A stretch of DNA of 21,652 nt from Bacillota bacterium (GTDB lineage: Bacteria > Bacillota > Clostridia > Christensenellales > Aristaeellaceae): NCBI GenBank assembly GCA_023459675.1, contig JAEWTC010000168.1, forward strand, positions 1-21,652. The letters run 5' to 3'. A program made the position numbers and the translations under genes. Under the pieces are notes generated by a model. It had not been told where the DNA came from. It did no database searches and was given only the letters and a program-made list of their open reading frames with translations. This document shows, piece by piece, positions 1 to 7,397 of the stretch; position 1 is the first letter of the stretch, and each line of letters starts with the position of its first letter.

Positions 1-612
1 GCCGTAAACGACATGCGGATTTGCGAGCGATTATCGCCTTCCTTTGTTCAGCAAAAATTACAGGCGCTTAACCGGGCGGACGCAGTACTGCTTGATACGA
101 ACATCCCACAGGAAACGATTTCCCATATCGCGCGCAATTGCCGGGCACCGCTTTTTGCCGACGGCGTATCCACCAAAAAGGTGATGAAACTCATCCCGTC
201 GCTGTCCCGCCTGTATGCGTTGAAGGTCAACCTGCTGGAAGCATCGGCCCTGCTCAATGCGCCGGTAACTGCGGAGTACGCTTCCTTATGCACGGCCGCC
301 AACCGCCTGCATGAGATCGGAATCCCCCACGTTTTCATTACGCTCGGCATCGCAGGCGCTTTCCTATCCAGCGGCGGAGAGCAGCTTATGCAAAGCGCGT
401 TTTCCGTAACCGCGCGCAACGCCAACGGCTGTGGCGACGCTTTCAGCGCCGCTGCCTTCCTCGGTTTATTGCAGGGAAGTCCTCCTCAGCGCATTCTTAC
501 CACAGCGCTGGCTGCGGCGGCGATAACGGCGCAAAGCGCGCAGGCCGTATCGGCCGATTTATCCGCTGCCGCCATACAATCCATCATCGACGAAAAGAGG
601 GACCGTCCATGA
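1..612 (+). CDS. psuK: Pseudouridine kinase, PfkB family (3' part, cut by window edge)
   Basis: This is a PfkB/ribokinase-family sugar kinase that most likely phosphorylates pseudouridine to pseudouridine 5'-phosphate in the cytoplasm. The reading frame is already open at base 1 and reads AVNDM before the first ATG at base 13. That matches the interior of a PfkB protein, so the N-terminal substrate-binding half lies outside the window. Counting from the ATG at 13, the C-terminal PfkB signature is present as NANGCGDAFSAAAF (about residues 137-150); D142 is the expected catalytic base. The upstream motifs VLLDTN and KVNLLEA also fit the family. The stop codon overlaps the psuG start as ATGA, so the two genes are translationally coupled. 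The substrate is assigned from the psuG neighbour; on sequence alone it could be another nucleoside or sugar kinase. Confidence 0.85.
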   Translation, partial: AVNDMRICERLSPSFVQQKLQALNRADAVLLDTNIPQETISHIARNCRAPLFADGVSTKKVMKLIPSLSRLYALKVNLLEASALLNAPVTAEYASLCTAANRLHEIGIPHVFITLGIAGAFLSSGGEQLMQSAFSVTARNANGCGDAFSAAAFLGLLQGSPPQRILTTALAAAAITAQSAQAVSADLSAAAIQSIIDEKRDRP

Positions 613-1523
613 ATCCATACTTTGCGGTAAGCGACGCCGTACGCCAGGCTATTCGCGATCATCAACCGGTTGTCGCTTTGGAATCAACGATTATTTCCCA
701 CGGTATGCCCTATCCGCAGAACGTGGAAACCGCGCTGCGCGTTGAACGGGAAGTTCGCTTAAACGGAGCGGTTCCCGCAACCGTAGCGATCCTGAACGGC
801 GTTCTGACCGTAGGCATCAGCAAGGAGCAGATCGAACATCTTGGAAAAAGCGGCCTGACGATCGTGAAAGCCAGCCGGCGCGATCTGCCTGTTCTGATGT
901 CCCGGCATATGGATGGCGCAACCACGGTTGCCGCGACGATGATCGCGGCCGCAATGGCCGGCATACCCGTTTTTGCAACCGGCGGCATTGGCGGCGTGCA
1001 CCGCGGGGCAGAAATTACCATGGATGTCTCGGCGGATCTTGAGGAGCTCTCCCAGACCAATGTCGCGGTCGTTTGCGCCGGGCCCAAGTCCATTCTGGAT
1101 ATCGGCTTAACGCTCGAATATCTGGAAACCAAAGGCGTGCCCGTGCTTGGGTACCAAACGGACGAGCTTCCGGCGTTTTATTGCCGTAAAAGCGGGTTTT
1201 TGGTAGACGCGCGTATGGATACGCCGCAAGACATTGCGCGCTGCATGCAGGCGAAATTCGTCAGCGGCCTCCAAGGCGGGCTGATTATCGCAAATCCGAT
1301 CTCATCGCAGGACGCCATGCCGGAAGAGCTGATGAACGACGTCATTCAATCGGCGCTGAAGCTGGCGGCGGAACAGGGCGTTAAGGGGACGGACGTTACC
1401 CCCTTCCTGCTCTCGACCGTGAAGGAATTGACGCAGGGCGAATCGCTGGAGGCAAACATCAAACTGGTGTTAAGCAACGCGCGTCTTGCCGCTGAAATTG
1501 CAAAGGCATATTGCAGCCTATAA
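609..1523 (+). CDS. psuG: Pseudouridine-5'-phosphate glycosidase
   Basis: This enzyme cleaves the C-C glycosidic bond of pseudouridine 5'-phosphate, giving uracil and ribose 5-phosphate, and so completes pseudouridine salvage with the upstream kinase. At 304 residues it is close to the E. coli enzyme (312). Known active-site residues line up with a constant offset of six: E25 in ALESTIISHGMPYP, K87 in IVKASRRDLP, D143 in DVSADL (metal site), K160 in CAGPKSILD and N283 in EANIKLVLSN. The motif ATGGIGGVHRG (residues 123-133) is also typical. The start is the ATG that overlaps the psuK stop, preceded by AGAGGGA. The 3' end runs tail to tail into trmN6 on the other strand with six shared bases, and no terminator is visible after it. 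Confidence 0.96.
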   Translation: MNPYFAVSDAVRQAIRDHQPVVALESTIISHGMPYPQNVETALRVEREVRLNGAVPATVAILNGVLTVGISKEQIEHLGKSGLTIVKASRRDLPVLMSRHMDGATTVAATMIAAAMAGIPVFATGGIGGVHRGAEITMDVSADLEELSQTNVAVVCAGPKSILDIGLTLEYLETKGVPVLGYQTDELPAFYCRKSGFLVDARMDTPQDIARCMQAKFVSGLQGGLIIANPISSQDAMPEELMNDVIQSALKLAAEQGVKGTDVTPFLLSTVKELTQGESLEANIKLVLSNARLAAEIAKAYCSL

Positions 1524-2270
1524 CTGTTGATTATTATAGATCCGCCGAAGCTCCTCTGTTTCGCTGCCGTCCTCATGATGTACGATCAGCGGTGCAAGCC
1601 AATGGAGCATCGGACGGGCGTTTTTCATGCCTTCAACCAGAAACAGATACGGGGCCTTGCTTGCTTTACCGCAAACCAAACGAATACGTTTAGGTTCCAG
1701 GCGATTGTATCGCATGGAATCCAATAGCTCCAGCATGCGGGGCGCGGGAAATACCAGGGTAATTCTGCCCTGGTTTTTTAGAATCGCCGCCGCCGACGCC
1801 AGCCATTGGCCGATGTCGCAGTCGGTTTCATGCCTGGACAGGCGTTTATTATCCGTTTGGCTGAGGATCATAGCATCTTTCTTTCCGTACGGCGGATTGC
1901 AGACGACGGCGTGAACGCTTGCTTTTCCAAGGATACGTTCCGCGTTGCGGATATCTTCATCATACAAAAAGATGCGTTTTTCCAAGCCGTTGATCTGTAC
2001 GCTGCGCTTGGCCATATCGGCAATCTCCGGCTGCCATTCAAACGCGTGAAAAACTGCGCTTTTTTCTTTTTGGCTTAGAAGAATCGGCAGGATGCCGCTG
2101 CCTGTGCCGAAATCAACCACTGTTTCCCCAGGCTTTACGCGGGAAAAATTCGCGAGCAATACCGAATCCATGCCGAAACGGAATCCCGTTTTCTTTTGCA
2201 GGATTCCCATTCCGTTATTCTGTAAATCATCCCACTGCTCGCCGTCGCGAATCAATTGTTCATTCCGCAA
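1518..2270 (-). CDS. trmN6: tRNA1(Val) (adenine-37-N6)-methyltransferase family protein
   Basis: This is an SAM-dependent N6-adenine methyltransferase of the TrmN6/YfiC (YabB) family, which methylates A37 of tRNA1(Val) in E. coli. It has a class I Rossmann methylase fold, with motif I DFGTGSG (residues 53-59), a motif II acidic residue in HAFEWQPEIADMA (E78) and catalytic NPPY (125-128) followed by GKKDA. FRFGMDSVLLANF is the usual N-terminal signature. The longest frame begins at a TTG at 2270, 11 bases inside the end of the SpoIID-SH3b gene. A second TTG at 2255 would give MIRDGEQWDDL, which matches the length of the N-terminus I recall for relatives. The ATG at 2263 is in another frame. 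Ribosome binding is weak at both candidates. It probably shares the transcript of the upstream SpoIID-SH3b gene. Confidence 0.88.
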   Translation of the reverse strand: MRNEQLIRDGEQWDDLQNNGMGILQKKTGFRFGMDSVLLANFSRVKPGETVVDFGTGSGILPILLSQKEKSAVFHAFEWQPEIADMAKRSVQINGLEKRIFLYDEDIRNAERILGKASVHAVVCNPPYGKKDAMILSQTDNKRLSRHETDCDIGQWLASAAAILKNQGRITLVFPAPRMLELLDSMRYNRLEPKRIRLVCGKASKAPYLFLVEGMKNARPMLHWLAPLIVHHEDGSETEELRRIYNNQQL

Positions 2271-5200
2271 AGAAAGATAAACCGTCCCTTAAACAATATC
2301 CCGATTGATCCTGATAGATGATTTCACACCAGGTATCCCCCACCCGGATAATTTCCACCTCGGTGTTTTCCGTCATATTCTGCAGCAGCTCGGCATCCTC
2401 GGAGCACGCATCGAATAATCCAAGAGCAGCGGCTCCTCCCGGGGGTCGGATGTAGACGATGATTTGATGACTTGGCGAATGTAAGGTGGAATCCATCGGC
2501 GGCTGATCGGCGCTTTCTGAATTGTCGTCCTCTTCCGCCGCTGCGTCGCCGGCTGTATCCGCGTCCCCTGCCGCGGATGGCTTAGTCGTCGTTAGATAAG
2601 CAGAAAGCGCATACCCGCTTACCGTGCCATATTGCACCCGACACCACGTTTCCTGTATATCCGTCAGCACCGTCACCTGTGCGTACTGGGGTATCTGCAG
2701 TACGACCGCCGCGCCTGGCGATGCTGTTTCCCGCAGATTGAGGGCACCGGAGGTTGTGTTTACCCATGCCGTGATCGGATCATCATCGCTGTTTAAGGAG
2801 CCCTCAGTGCCTGTTTGCGACGGAACAGGCGTGCTGGCAGCCGTATTCAGCCGCAAGTATTGCGTTTGCACATAGCCCTGATACGCGCCGTATTGGACCT
2901 TGCACCAGGCGGTGGATTGTACGAGCAGCGTAACGGTCGTCCCGTTAGGGATCGCCGTAATAATATCGGCCGTCTCGTTTTTAGCCGCCCGCAGGTTGAG
3001 GGTTCCGCTGCTTACGTTGACTGTGGCGCTTGTTGCCGTTCCGGCGGATGAAGAACTTCCGGCATTCGCATCCGTTCCTCCAGCCGTGCTCGTTCCCGTG
3101 CCCGTATCAGCCTGGGCGCCGCTTTGTATAAACGTTAAGTACGCCGTCATTGCATATCCGTCTACATTGTTATACCGCAGATAACACCAGTCCGCGCCTT
3201 TTTGGCTGACCGTGACGATCTCGTTTGGCGGAATTCGCACCAACACATTGCCGTTGGGCTGGTCGCGTAGGTTCAGCGATCCGCCGGACGTCGTCACCCT
3301 TGCCGTCAGGACCGCGGGGTTTGAGGTTTGTTCCGTCGAACCGTTGACGGTTAAAAACGCGGAAAGCACATATCCGAAATAATTCTGATAGCTGGTATAC
3401 GCCCAGTCTCCAACCGTTTGCAAAATTTCGATCGTTATCCCTTTGGGAATCCTGGTCAGCACCCTGCTGCCCGAAACAGCCTCTGCGCGCAGGTTGAGCG
3501 AACCGGATTCCGTGTTGACAACGGCGGTTACGGTTTTCGTTTCGGGATCGGCGCCGGTTTCGCCGTCCTCAGGATCGGTTGAATTGTCCGCGGGATCGAT
3601 GAACGTAAGGAAGGCGGTCATCACGTAGCCGGTAACGCCGTTATAGGTGATCTGGCTCCACTCGCTGCCTTTGGTTACTACCTGCACGGTTTCCATACGC
3701 GTAATGGTGCGCATTATTGCGCTGCCTGCCTTGGGAAGCTCCCGGAGATTGAGCGAACCCGATTGCGTGCTGACAAGCGCCGTCAATATCTGCGTTTGTC
3801 CCCCGTCGCCGTCCCCGCCGTCCGTATCGGCGGTGAACGCAAGGAACGCCGTCATTACATAACCGTCCTTGCCAAGATATTGTACGCCGCTCCAAGTAAC
3901 ACCCTTGCTGGTCACCGTTACGGAAGCTCCCTGCGGGATGGTCGTGAGTATCGCGCTGCCGGCTTGGGGAAACTGGCGCATATTCAGGGAACCGGTCTTT
4001 GTGGCCACAGTGGCTCTCGTCAAGCTGCCGTCGGTAGGTTCGCCGCTTCCGTCCGTATCGGGCAGGTCCGGGTTTTGAATACCTTCCGGATAGGCGGCGG
4101 AAAATGTGAGGTAGTCGGAAGCCGCGTAACCGACGATCATTCCATACTGTACGTTTGCCCAGGTGTTATCCCACGATAGAACGGTAACAATCGCTCCGGC
4201 AGGCGCTGTGGAGAGAATGGACGCGTTGAAACTTCCCGTGGAGCGCAGGTTTAGATATCCATTAGCCGTCACCACCGCAAAGCCGGCCACCGTGGATACG
4301 GCTGTGCCGCTGCTTTCAGGCGCGGTTCCAAGCAGGGTCAACGCCCCGGTCTGCACATAACCTGTAATATTCCCAAACGTCACAAGGCACCAGGCGCCGT
4401 CGTTGGATAAAACGCGCACGGGCGTTCCGTTGGTTAAAACGGTCAGCACGGAAGCGCTGTCGGATTTGGAACTCCGTACGGCAAGCTTTGCATCCGTGGA
4501 TAGCGTTACCACGCCCCGAACGCTGCCATCCGTACTTCCGGTTTCAATCTCTGCCGGGTTTTCGCTTGTGGTAATGGTTTCGGAGGAGGATGGCGAAAGA
4601 ACGGTATGGGTAAATATGCATCCCACACGGGTGCAGCCCGGGTAATAAAAGCCAAGAATCTCATCGTAGGAAAAGCCAAGCTGCGCCATATACATCGCGC
4701 CGCGCTGGCTCATGCCAATGCCATGCCCATAACGCCGTGCTTGAATCTTAAGCGTTCCGCCGCTGGAAACCACAGACCACAGCTCGTTGTTGCCGGTTTG
4801 GATTCCCAACCCCAGCATGCTTTCCAACTCGCCGAAGATATCGCAGGTGACCGTAGTCGTTATCGATACGCTTACGTCGCTCGCATTGTAAGTATTGACC
4901 GTCACGGAAAAATCCATTTTCGTATACAGCTTGCTCGGCGCCGCATACTTTGGTGTATGCGCCGTAATGCTGTTGATTGTCTGAAGCGTTGTGTTAGCCG
5001 CCGTCGCGTGGTACCCGGCCCCGGTTAGCGCTGACACGGCCTTTGTTTTCAACAGGGACATTAACGCCGCTGAGTTGGCCGTATTGGAAGCGTCTTTGTA
5101 AACGGTCGTCTGCTTGACGACGCTCGACGTATTGGCATAATCAAACGGATCATCCTTAACGCCCAGGTAATCGTATCCGCTCGTTCCCCAGGCATGGAGA

Positions 5201-5976
5201 ATAGACTCGGTTTGCCCGCCGTTGGACGCCGAATAATAGGTGGCCGTATAAGCGGAGCCGTTTTTGATGAGGACGCCTTTTGTTTGGTCTACCGCGGTGT
5301 TGCAGTTGCTGGTTGTAGACGGCGTTCCGTTATAGGTCTGATCGCCTGTCGTATCAACGACGTCGTACATCCAGCCGGTGCGCGCGTTCATCATCCTGAG
5401 GGTATAGGTACGCGCGGCAACCGCCTGCGCCTTGAGTGCTTCCAGCGGTGCGCTGCTGCCCATTTCATAGGGCACAACGCCATACAGGTAGTTTTCGAGA
5501 TAAATATGAGCGATCGTGTATAGCTTATAACCGCTGCCGCTGGCCGCGGCTTTGAACTGGATGTCGCCGGGATATAAGTTCGAAGGCTTCCTTGCCTGCG
5601 CGATTTGGACGCCGTTGGCGCCGGTGGTTGAATGCCTGCGCAGCGTAAACGAAGTCCCCATTTGATAAGCCACGCCGTTGCGCGTCAGCGTGATGGCTCC
5701 GGTAGCGCTGTTAAACGATAGGTTGAGCGTTTCCCCGTTGTTAAGCGTCGTTCCGTCGCTCAGCGAATAGCTGCCCGCGATCGTCAGCGTTAAACTGGTT
5801 GGGCTGCCCAGGGAGGATAGGTAAACGCGTACCATGCCGTTCAAAGTCGGTTGCTCGGACGATAACGGAGCGGCCGCAACGGAAACGTCGGAAAGGGATT
5901 CCGCATACGCAAAAACCGGACACAGCAATAAAAAAGCTGTGATCAGACAAAGCATGCGCTGCTGGAATTTATGCAT
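2260..5976 (-). CDS. Secreted SpoIID/LytB-domain protein with about nine SH3b repeats
   Basis: This is a very large exported cell-wall protein of 1238 residues. A signal peptide covers residues 1-26 (hydrophobic LITAFLLLCPVFAYA). The SpoIID/LytB domain spans about residues 110-460. It contains YLYGVVPYEMG, whose E171 corresponds to the catalytic glutamate of SpoIID lytic transglycosylases, then LEALKAQAVAARTYTL (179-194) and GHGIGMSQRGA (417-427). From about residue 485 to the end there are eight clear bacterial SH3 repeats and one divergent one, joined by linkers rich in Asp, Gly, Ser and Thr. SpoIID itself is about 340 residues with no SH3 array, so this is better called a LytB-like glycan-strand-cleaving enzyme than the engulfment protein. 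The start ATG follows GGAGGG, and a good sigma-A-type promoter lies just upstream. The 3' end overlaps trmN6. A role in spore formation is possible but not shown. Confidence 0.9.
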   Translation of the reverse strand: MHKFQQRMLCLITAFLLLCPVFAYAESLSDVSVAAAPLSSEQPTLNGMVRVYLSSLGSPTSLTLTIAGSYSLSDGTTLNNGETLNLSFNSATGAITLTRNGVAYQMGTSFTLRRHSTTGANGVQIAQARKPSNLYPGDIQFKAAASGSGYKLYTIAHIYLENYLYGVVPYEMGSSAPLEALKAQAVAARTYTLRMMNARTGWMYDVVDTTGDQTYNGTPSTTSNCNTAVDQTKGVLIKNGSAYTATYYSASNGGQTESILHAWGTSGYDYLGVKDDPFDYANTSSVVKQTTVYKDASNTANSAALMSLLKTKAVSALTGAGYHATAANTTLQTINSITAHTPKYAAPSKLYTKMDFSVTVNTYNASDVSVSITTTVTCDIFGELESMLGLGIQTGNNELWSVVSSGGTLKIQARRYGHGIGMSQRGAMYMAQLGFSYDEILGFYYPGCTRVGCIFTHTVLSPSSSETITTSENPAEIETGSTDGSVRGVVTLSTDAKLAVRSSKSDSASVLTVLTNGTPVRVLSNDGAWCLVTFGNITGYVQTGALTLLGTAPESSGTAVSTVAGFAVVTANGYLNLRSTGSFNASILSTAPAGAIVTVLSWDNTWANVQYGMIVGYAASDYLTFSAAYPEGIQNPDLPDTDGSGEPTDGSLTRATVATKTGSLNMRQFPQAGSAILTTIPQGASVTVTSKGVTWSGVQYLGKDGYVMTAFLAFTADTDGGDGDGGQTQILTALVSTQSGSLNLRELPKAGSAIMRTITRMETVQVVTKGSEWSQITYNGVTGYVMTAFLTFIDPADNSTDPEDGETGADPETKTVTAVVNTESGSLNLRAEAVSGSRVLTRIPKGITIEILQTVGDWAYTSYQNYFGYVLSAFLTVNGSTEQTSNPAVLTARVTTSGGSLNLRDQPNGNVLVRIPPNEIVTVSQKGADWCYLRYNNVDGYAMTAYLTFIQSGAQADTGTGTSTAGGTDANAGSSSSAGTATSATVNVSSGTLNLRAAKNETADIITAIPNGTTVTLLVQSTAWCKVQYGAYQGYVQTQYLRLNTAASTPVPSQTGTEGSLNSDDDPITAWVNTTSGALNLRETASPGAAVVLQIPQYAQVTVLTDIQETWCRVQYGTVSGYALSAYLTTTKPSAAGDADTAGDAAAEEDDNSESADQPPMDSTLHSPSHQIIVYIRPPGGAAALGLFDACSEDAELLQNMTENTEVEIIRVGDTWCEIIYQDQSGYCLRDGLSFFAE
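2272..4524 (-). repeat. Array of nine SH3b-coding repeats within the SpoIID/LytB gene
   Basis: The repeats start at about residues 485, 562, 652, 730, 814, 889, 981, 1067 and 1169 of the protein. Each has the pattern T-x-SGSLNLR near its start and a W-x-x-V-x-Y ... GYVMTAFLTF end, with about 60 folded residues plus a linker of 10-35 residues. Repeats 3 and 4 are the closest pair (SGSLNLRELPKAGSAI against TGSLNMRQFPQAGSAI, and a shared GYVMTAFL), suggesting a fairly recent duplication. Repeat 9 has lost the NLR motif and is the most divergent. SH3b domains usually bind peptidoglycan stems or cross-bridges, so the array probably anchors the enzyme in the wall. Confidence 0.85.
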
Positions 5977-6015
5977 CGAATCCCTCCGACAGTTAACACT
6001 TTTGTAACTATTCGA

Positions 6016-6044
6016 ATTCTAACATAAACCCAATCGTTTGTCCA
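6016..6044 (-). promoter_or_regulatory. Sigma-A-type promoter for the SpoIID/LytB-SH3b gene
   Basis: On the minus strand, a -35 box TGGACA (6039-6044) and a -10 box TAGAAT (6016-6021) are separated by 17 bases, each matching consensus at five of six positions. A TG at the extended -10 position precedes the -10 box. The predicted start of transcription near 6009 leaves a leader of about 33 bases with GGAGGG before the ATG. This separates the gene from the upstream rnf-proC-rnhA operon, although no terminator is seen after rnhA. Confidence 0.62.
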
Positions 6045-6088
6045 GACACAGTTTTACGTTATGTGCGCGGTTATTGAGTTTGTAACAA

Positions 6089-6565
6089 TTATACGGCCGT
6101 TTCATCCAAACCGTTCGTTTTACGAAACTCGGCTATCGCAGCCTTTGCCAACGCGTCGCAGCGGATATTCTCCGGGTGGTCGGCATGGCCTTTCACCTTG
6201 TGAAAGGAAACCGTATGTTTCTTTATCTTGATGATTTGTATCAACAACTTCCAAAGATCGGTATTCTCCACGGGTTTCTTGTCCGCCGTCAGCCAGCCGT
6301 TGCTCTGCCAGTTCTCGATCCAATGCTGCGTAAAGGCATTCACCACGTAGGCGGAATCCGAGTATATCTCAACGTTGCAGGGTTCCTTCAACGCGCCGAT
6401 GCCGCTGATCACGGCAAACAGCTCCATACGGTTGTTCGTGGTGTTTGGCATACTGCCGGAGAGTTCCTTCTCCTTGCCCTGGTAATTCAGAATAGCGCTC
6501 CAGCCGCCCGGACCCGGGTTGCCGGAGCATGCTCCGTCCGTGAAAATCTTTACGTTTCGCATCAT
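6089..6565 (-). CDS. rnhA: Ribonuclease HI
   Basis: This enzyme cleaves the RNA strand of RNA-DNA hybrids such as R-loops and primers. At 158 residues it is the normal size of bacterial type 1 RNase H. The full metal-binding active site is visible: D10 in FTDGACSGNPGPGGW, E48 in NNRMEL, D70 in IYSDSAYVV and D137 in NIRCDALA, plus the loop histidine H127 in KVKGHADHPEN. D10, E48 and D70 fall at the same numbers as in the E. coli enzyme, which supports the chosen start; the second ATG, three bases on, is the alternative. AAGGAAGG lies about 12 bases upstream. The gene follows proC after 18 bases and is probably the last gene of the rnf operon. Confidence 0.96.
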   Translation of the reverse strand: MMRNVKIFTDGACSGNPGPGGWSAILNYQGKEKELSGSMPNTTNNRMELFAVISGIGALKEPCNVEIYSDSAYVVNAFTQHWIENWQSNGWLTADKKPVENTDLWKLLIQIIKIKKHTVSFHKVKGHADHPENIRCDALAKAAIAEFRKTNGLDETAV

Positions 6566-6583
6566 GGAAAGTATCTGCCTTCC

Positions 6584-7396
6584 TTAATCCGACGCAGGCG
6601 CGCTCATCGCCCGGCTCTTCTGGGCGCAAACGGTTGCCGCTTGAATTACGGCGTGCCGGAAACCGTTTTGCTCCAGAGACGCGATCGCCTCAATTGTCGT
6701 GCCGCCGGGAGAGCAAACCATATCCTTGAGCTTCGCGGGGTGTTCGCCCGTTGCCAGCAGCATTTTTGCCGCGCCGAAGAAAGTCTGCTCGCAGGCTTTG
6801 GTTGCCACGTCGCGCGGCAGCCCCAGTTTTATGCCGGCATCGATCAGCGCCTCCACGAATACGAAAACATAAGCGGGCGCGCTGCCCGCAACCGCGACCA
6901 CGGCGTCGAACAAACGCTCGGGAAGCAGCACCGCGCTGCCAAGGGCTTCAAAGAGCTGTACCGTCCACGCGATATCTTCTTTGGAAAACGTCGTGTCCTC
7001 ACAGATTGCGGTAAACCCCTCGCCCACCATCAGCGGCGTATTGGGCATACAGCGCAGCATCGCCGCTTTTTGGTTGTTCAACGCTCCCACAAGCCTTTGC
7101 ATCGGCCAGCCCGCCGCTATGGAAATGAACTTTTTGCCATTCGAAACGGATACCGCTTTTTCAAGAACGCCTTGCAAATAGACCGGTTTTACGGCAAGTA
7201 CGATGAACTCACAGTGTTTGATCAGCTCATCCTGCGACGCAAGCGCAACCACCCCATACTGCGACGCCACCTTCGCCGATTGCTTTTCGGAGATATCGTA
7301 GATGGCGATATCCTGCTGCGTCACAAACGCTTTGGCGATCAGACCGCCGATCATTGCGGTCGCCATGTTCCCTGCGCCGATAAAACCGATCTTCAT
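6584..7396 (-). CDS. proC: Pyrroline-5-carboxylate reductase
   Basis: This enzyme reduces 1-pyrroline-5-carboxylate to proline with NAD(P)H, the last step of proline synthesis. The 270-residue length is normal. The N-terminal Rossmann motif is MKIGFIGAGNMATAMIGG; next come CMPNTPLMVGEG (residues 116-127), the tunnel and dimer region GSAPAYVFVFVEALIDAG (171-188) and the C-terminal P5CR signature SPGGTTIEAIASLE (229-242). The frame stays open upstream to 7657, but the ATG at 7396 is the true start: it begins exactly at the Rossmann fold and has AAGGAAG about 8 bases before it. The start lies one base after the rnfB stop, so the gene is cotranscribed and probably coupled with the rnf genes. Proline synthesis has no known need for Rnf, so the link may be only operon packing. 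Confidence 0.95.
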   Translation of the reverse strand: MKIGFIGAGNMATAMIGGLIAKAFVTQQDIAIYDISEKQSAKVASQYGVVALASQDELIKHCEFIVLAVKPVYLQGVLEKAVSVSNGKKFISIAAGWPMQRLVGALNNQKAAMLRCMPNTPLMVGEGFTAICEDTTFSKEDIAWTVQLFEALGSAVLLPERLFDAVVAVAGSAPAYVFVFVEALIDAGIKLGLPRDVATKACEQTFFGAAKMLLATGEHPAKLKDMVCSPGGTTIEAIASLEQNGFRHAVIQAATVCAQKSRAMSAPASD

Positions 7397-7397
7397 G

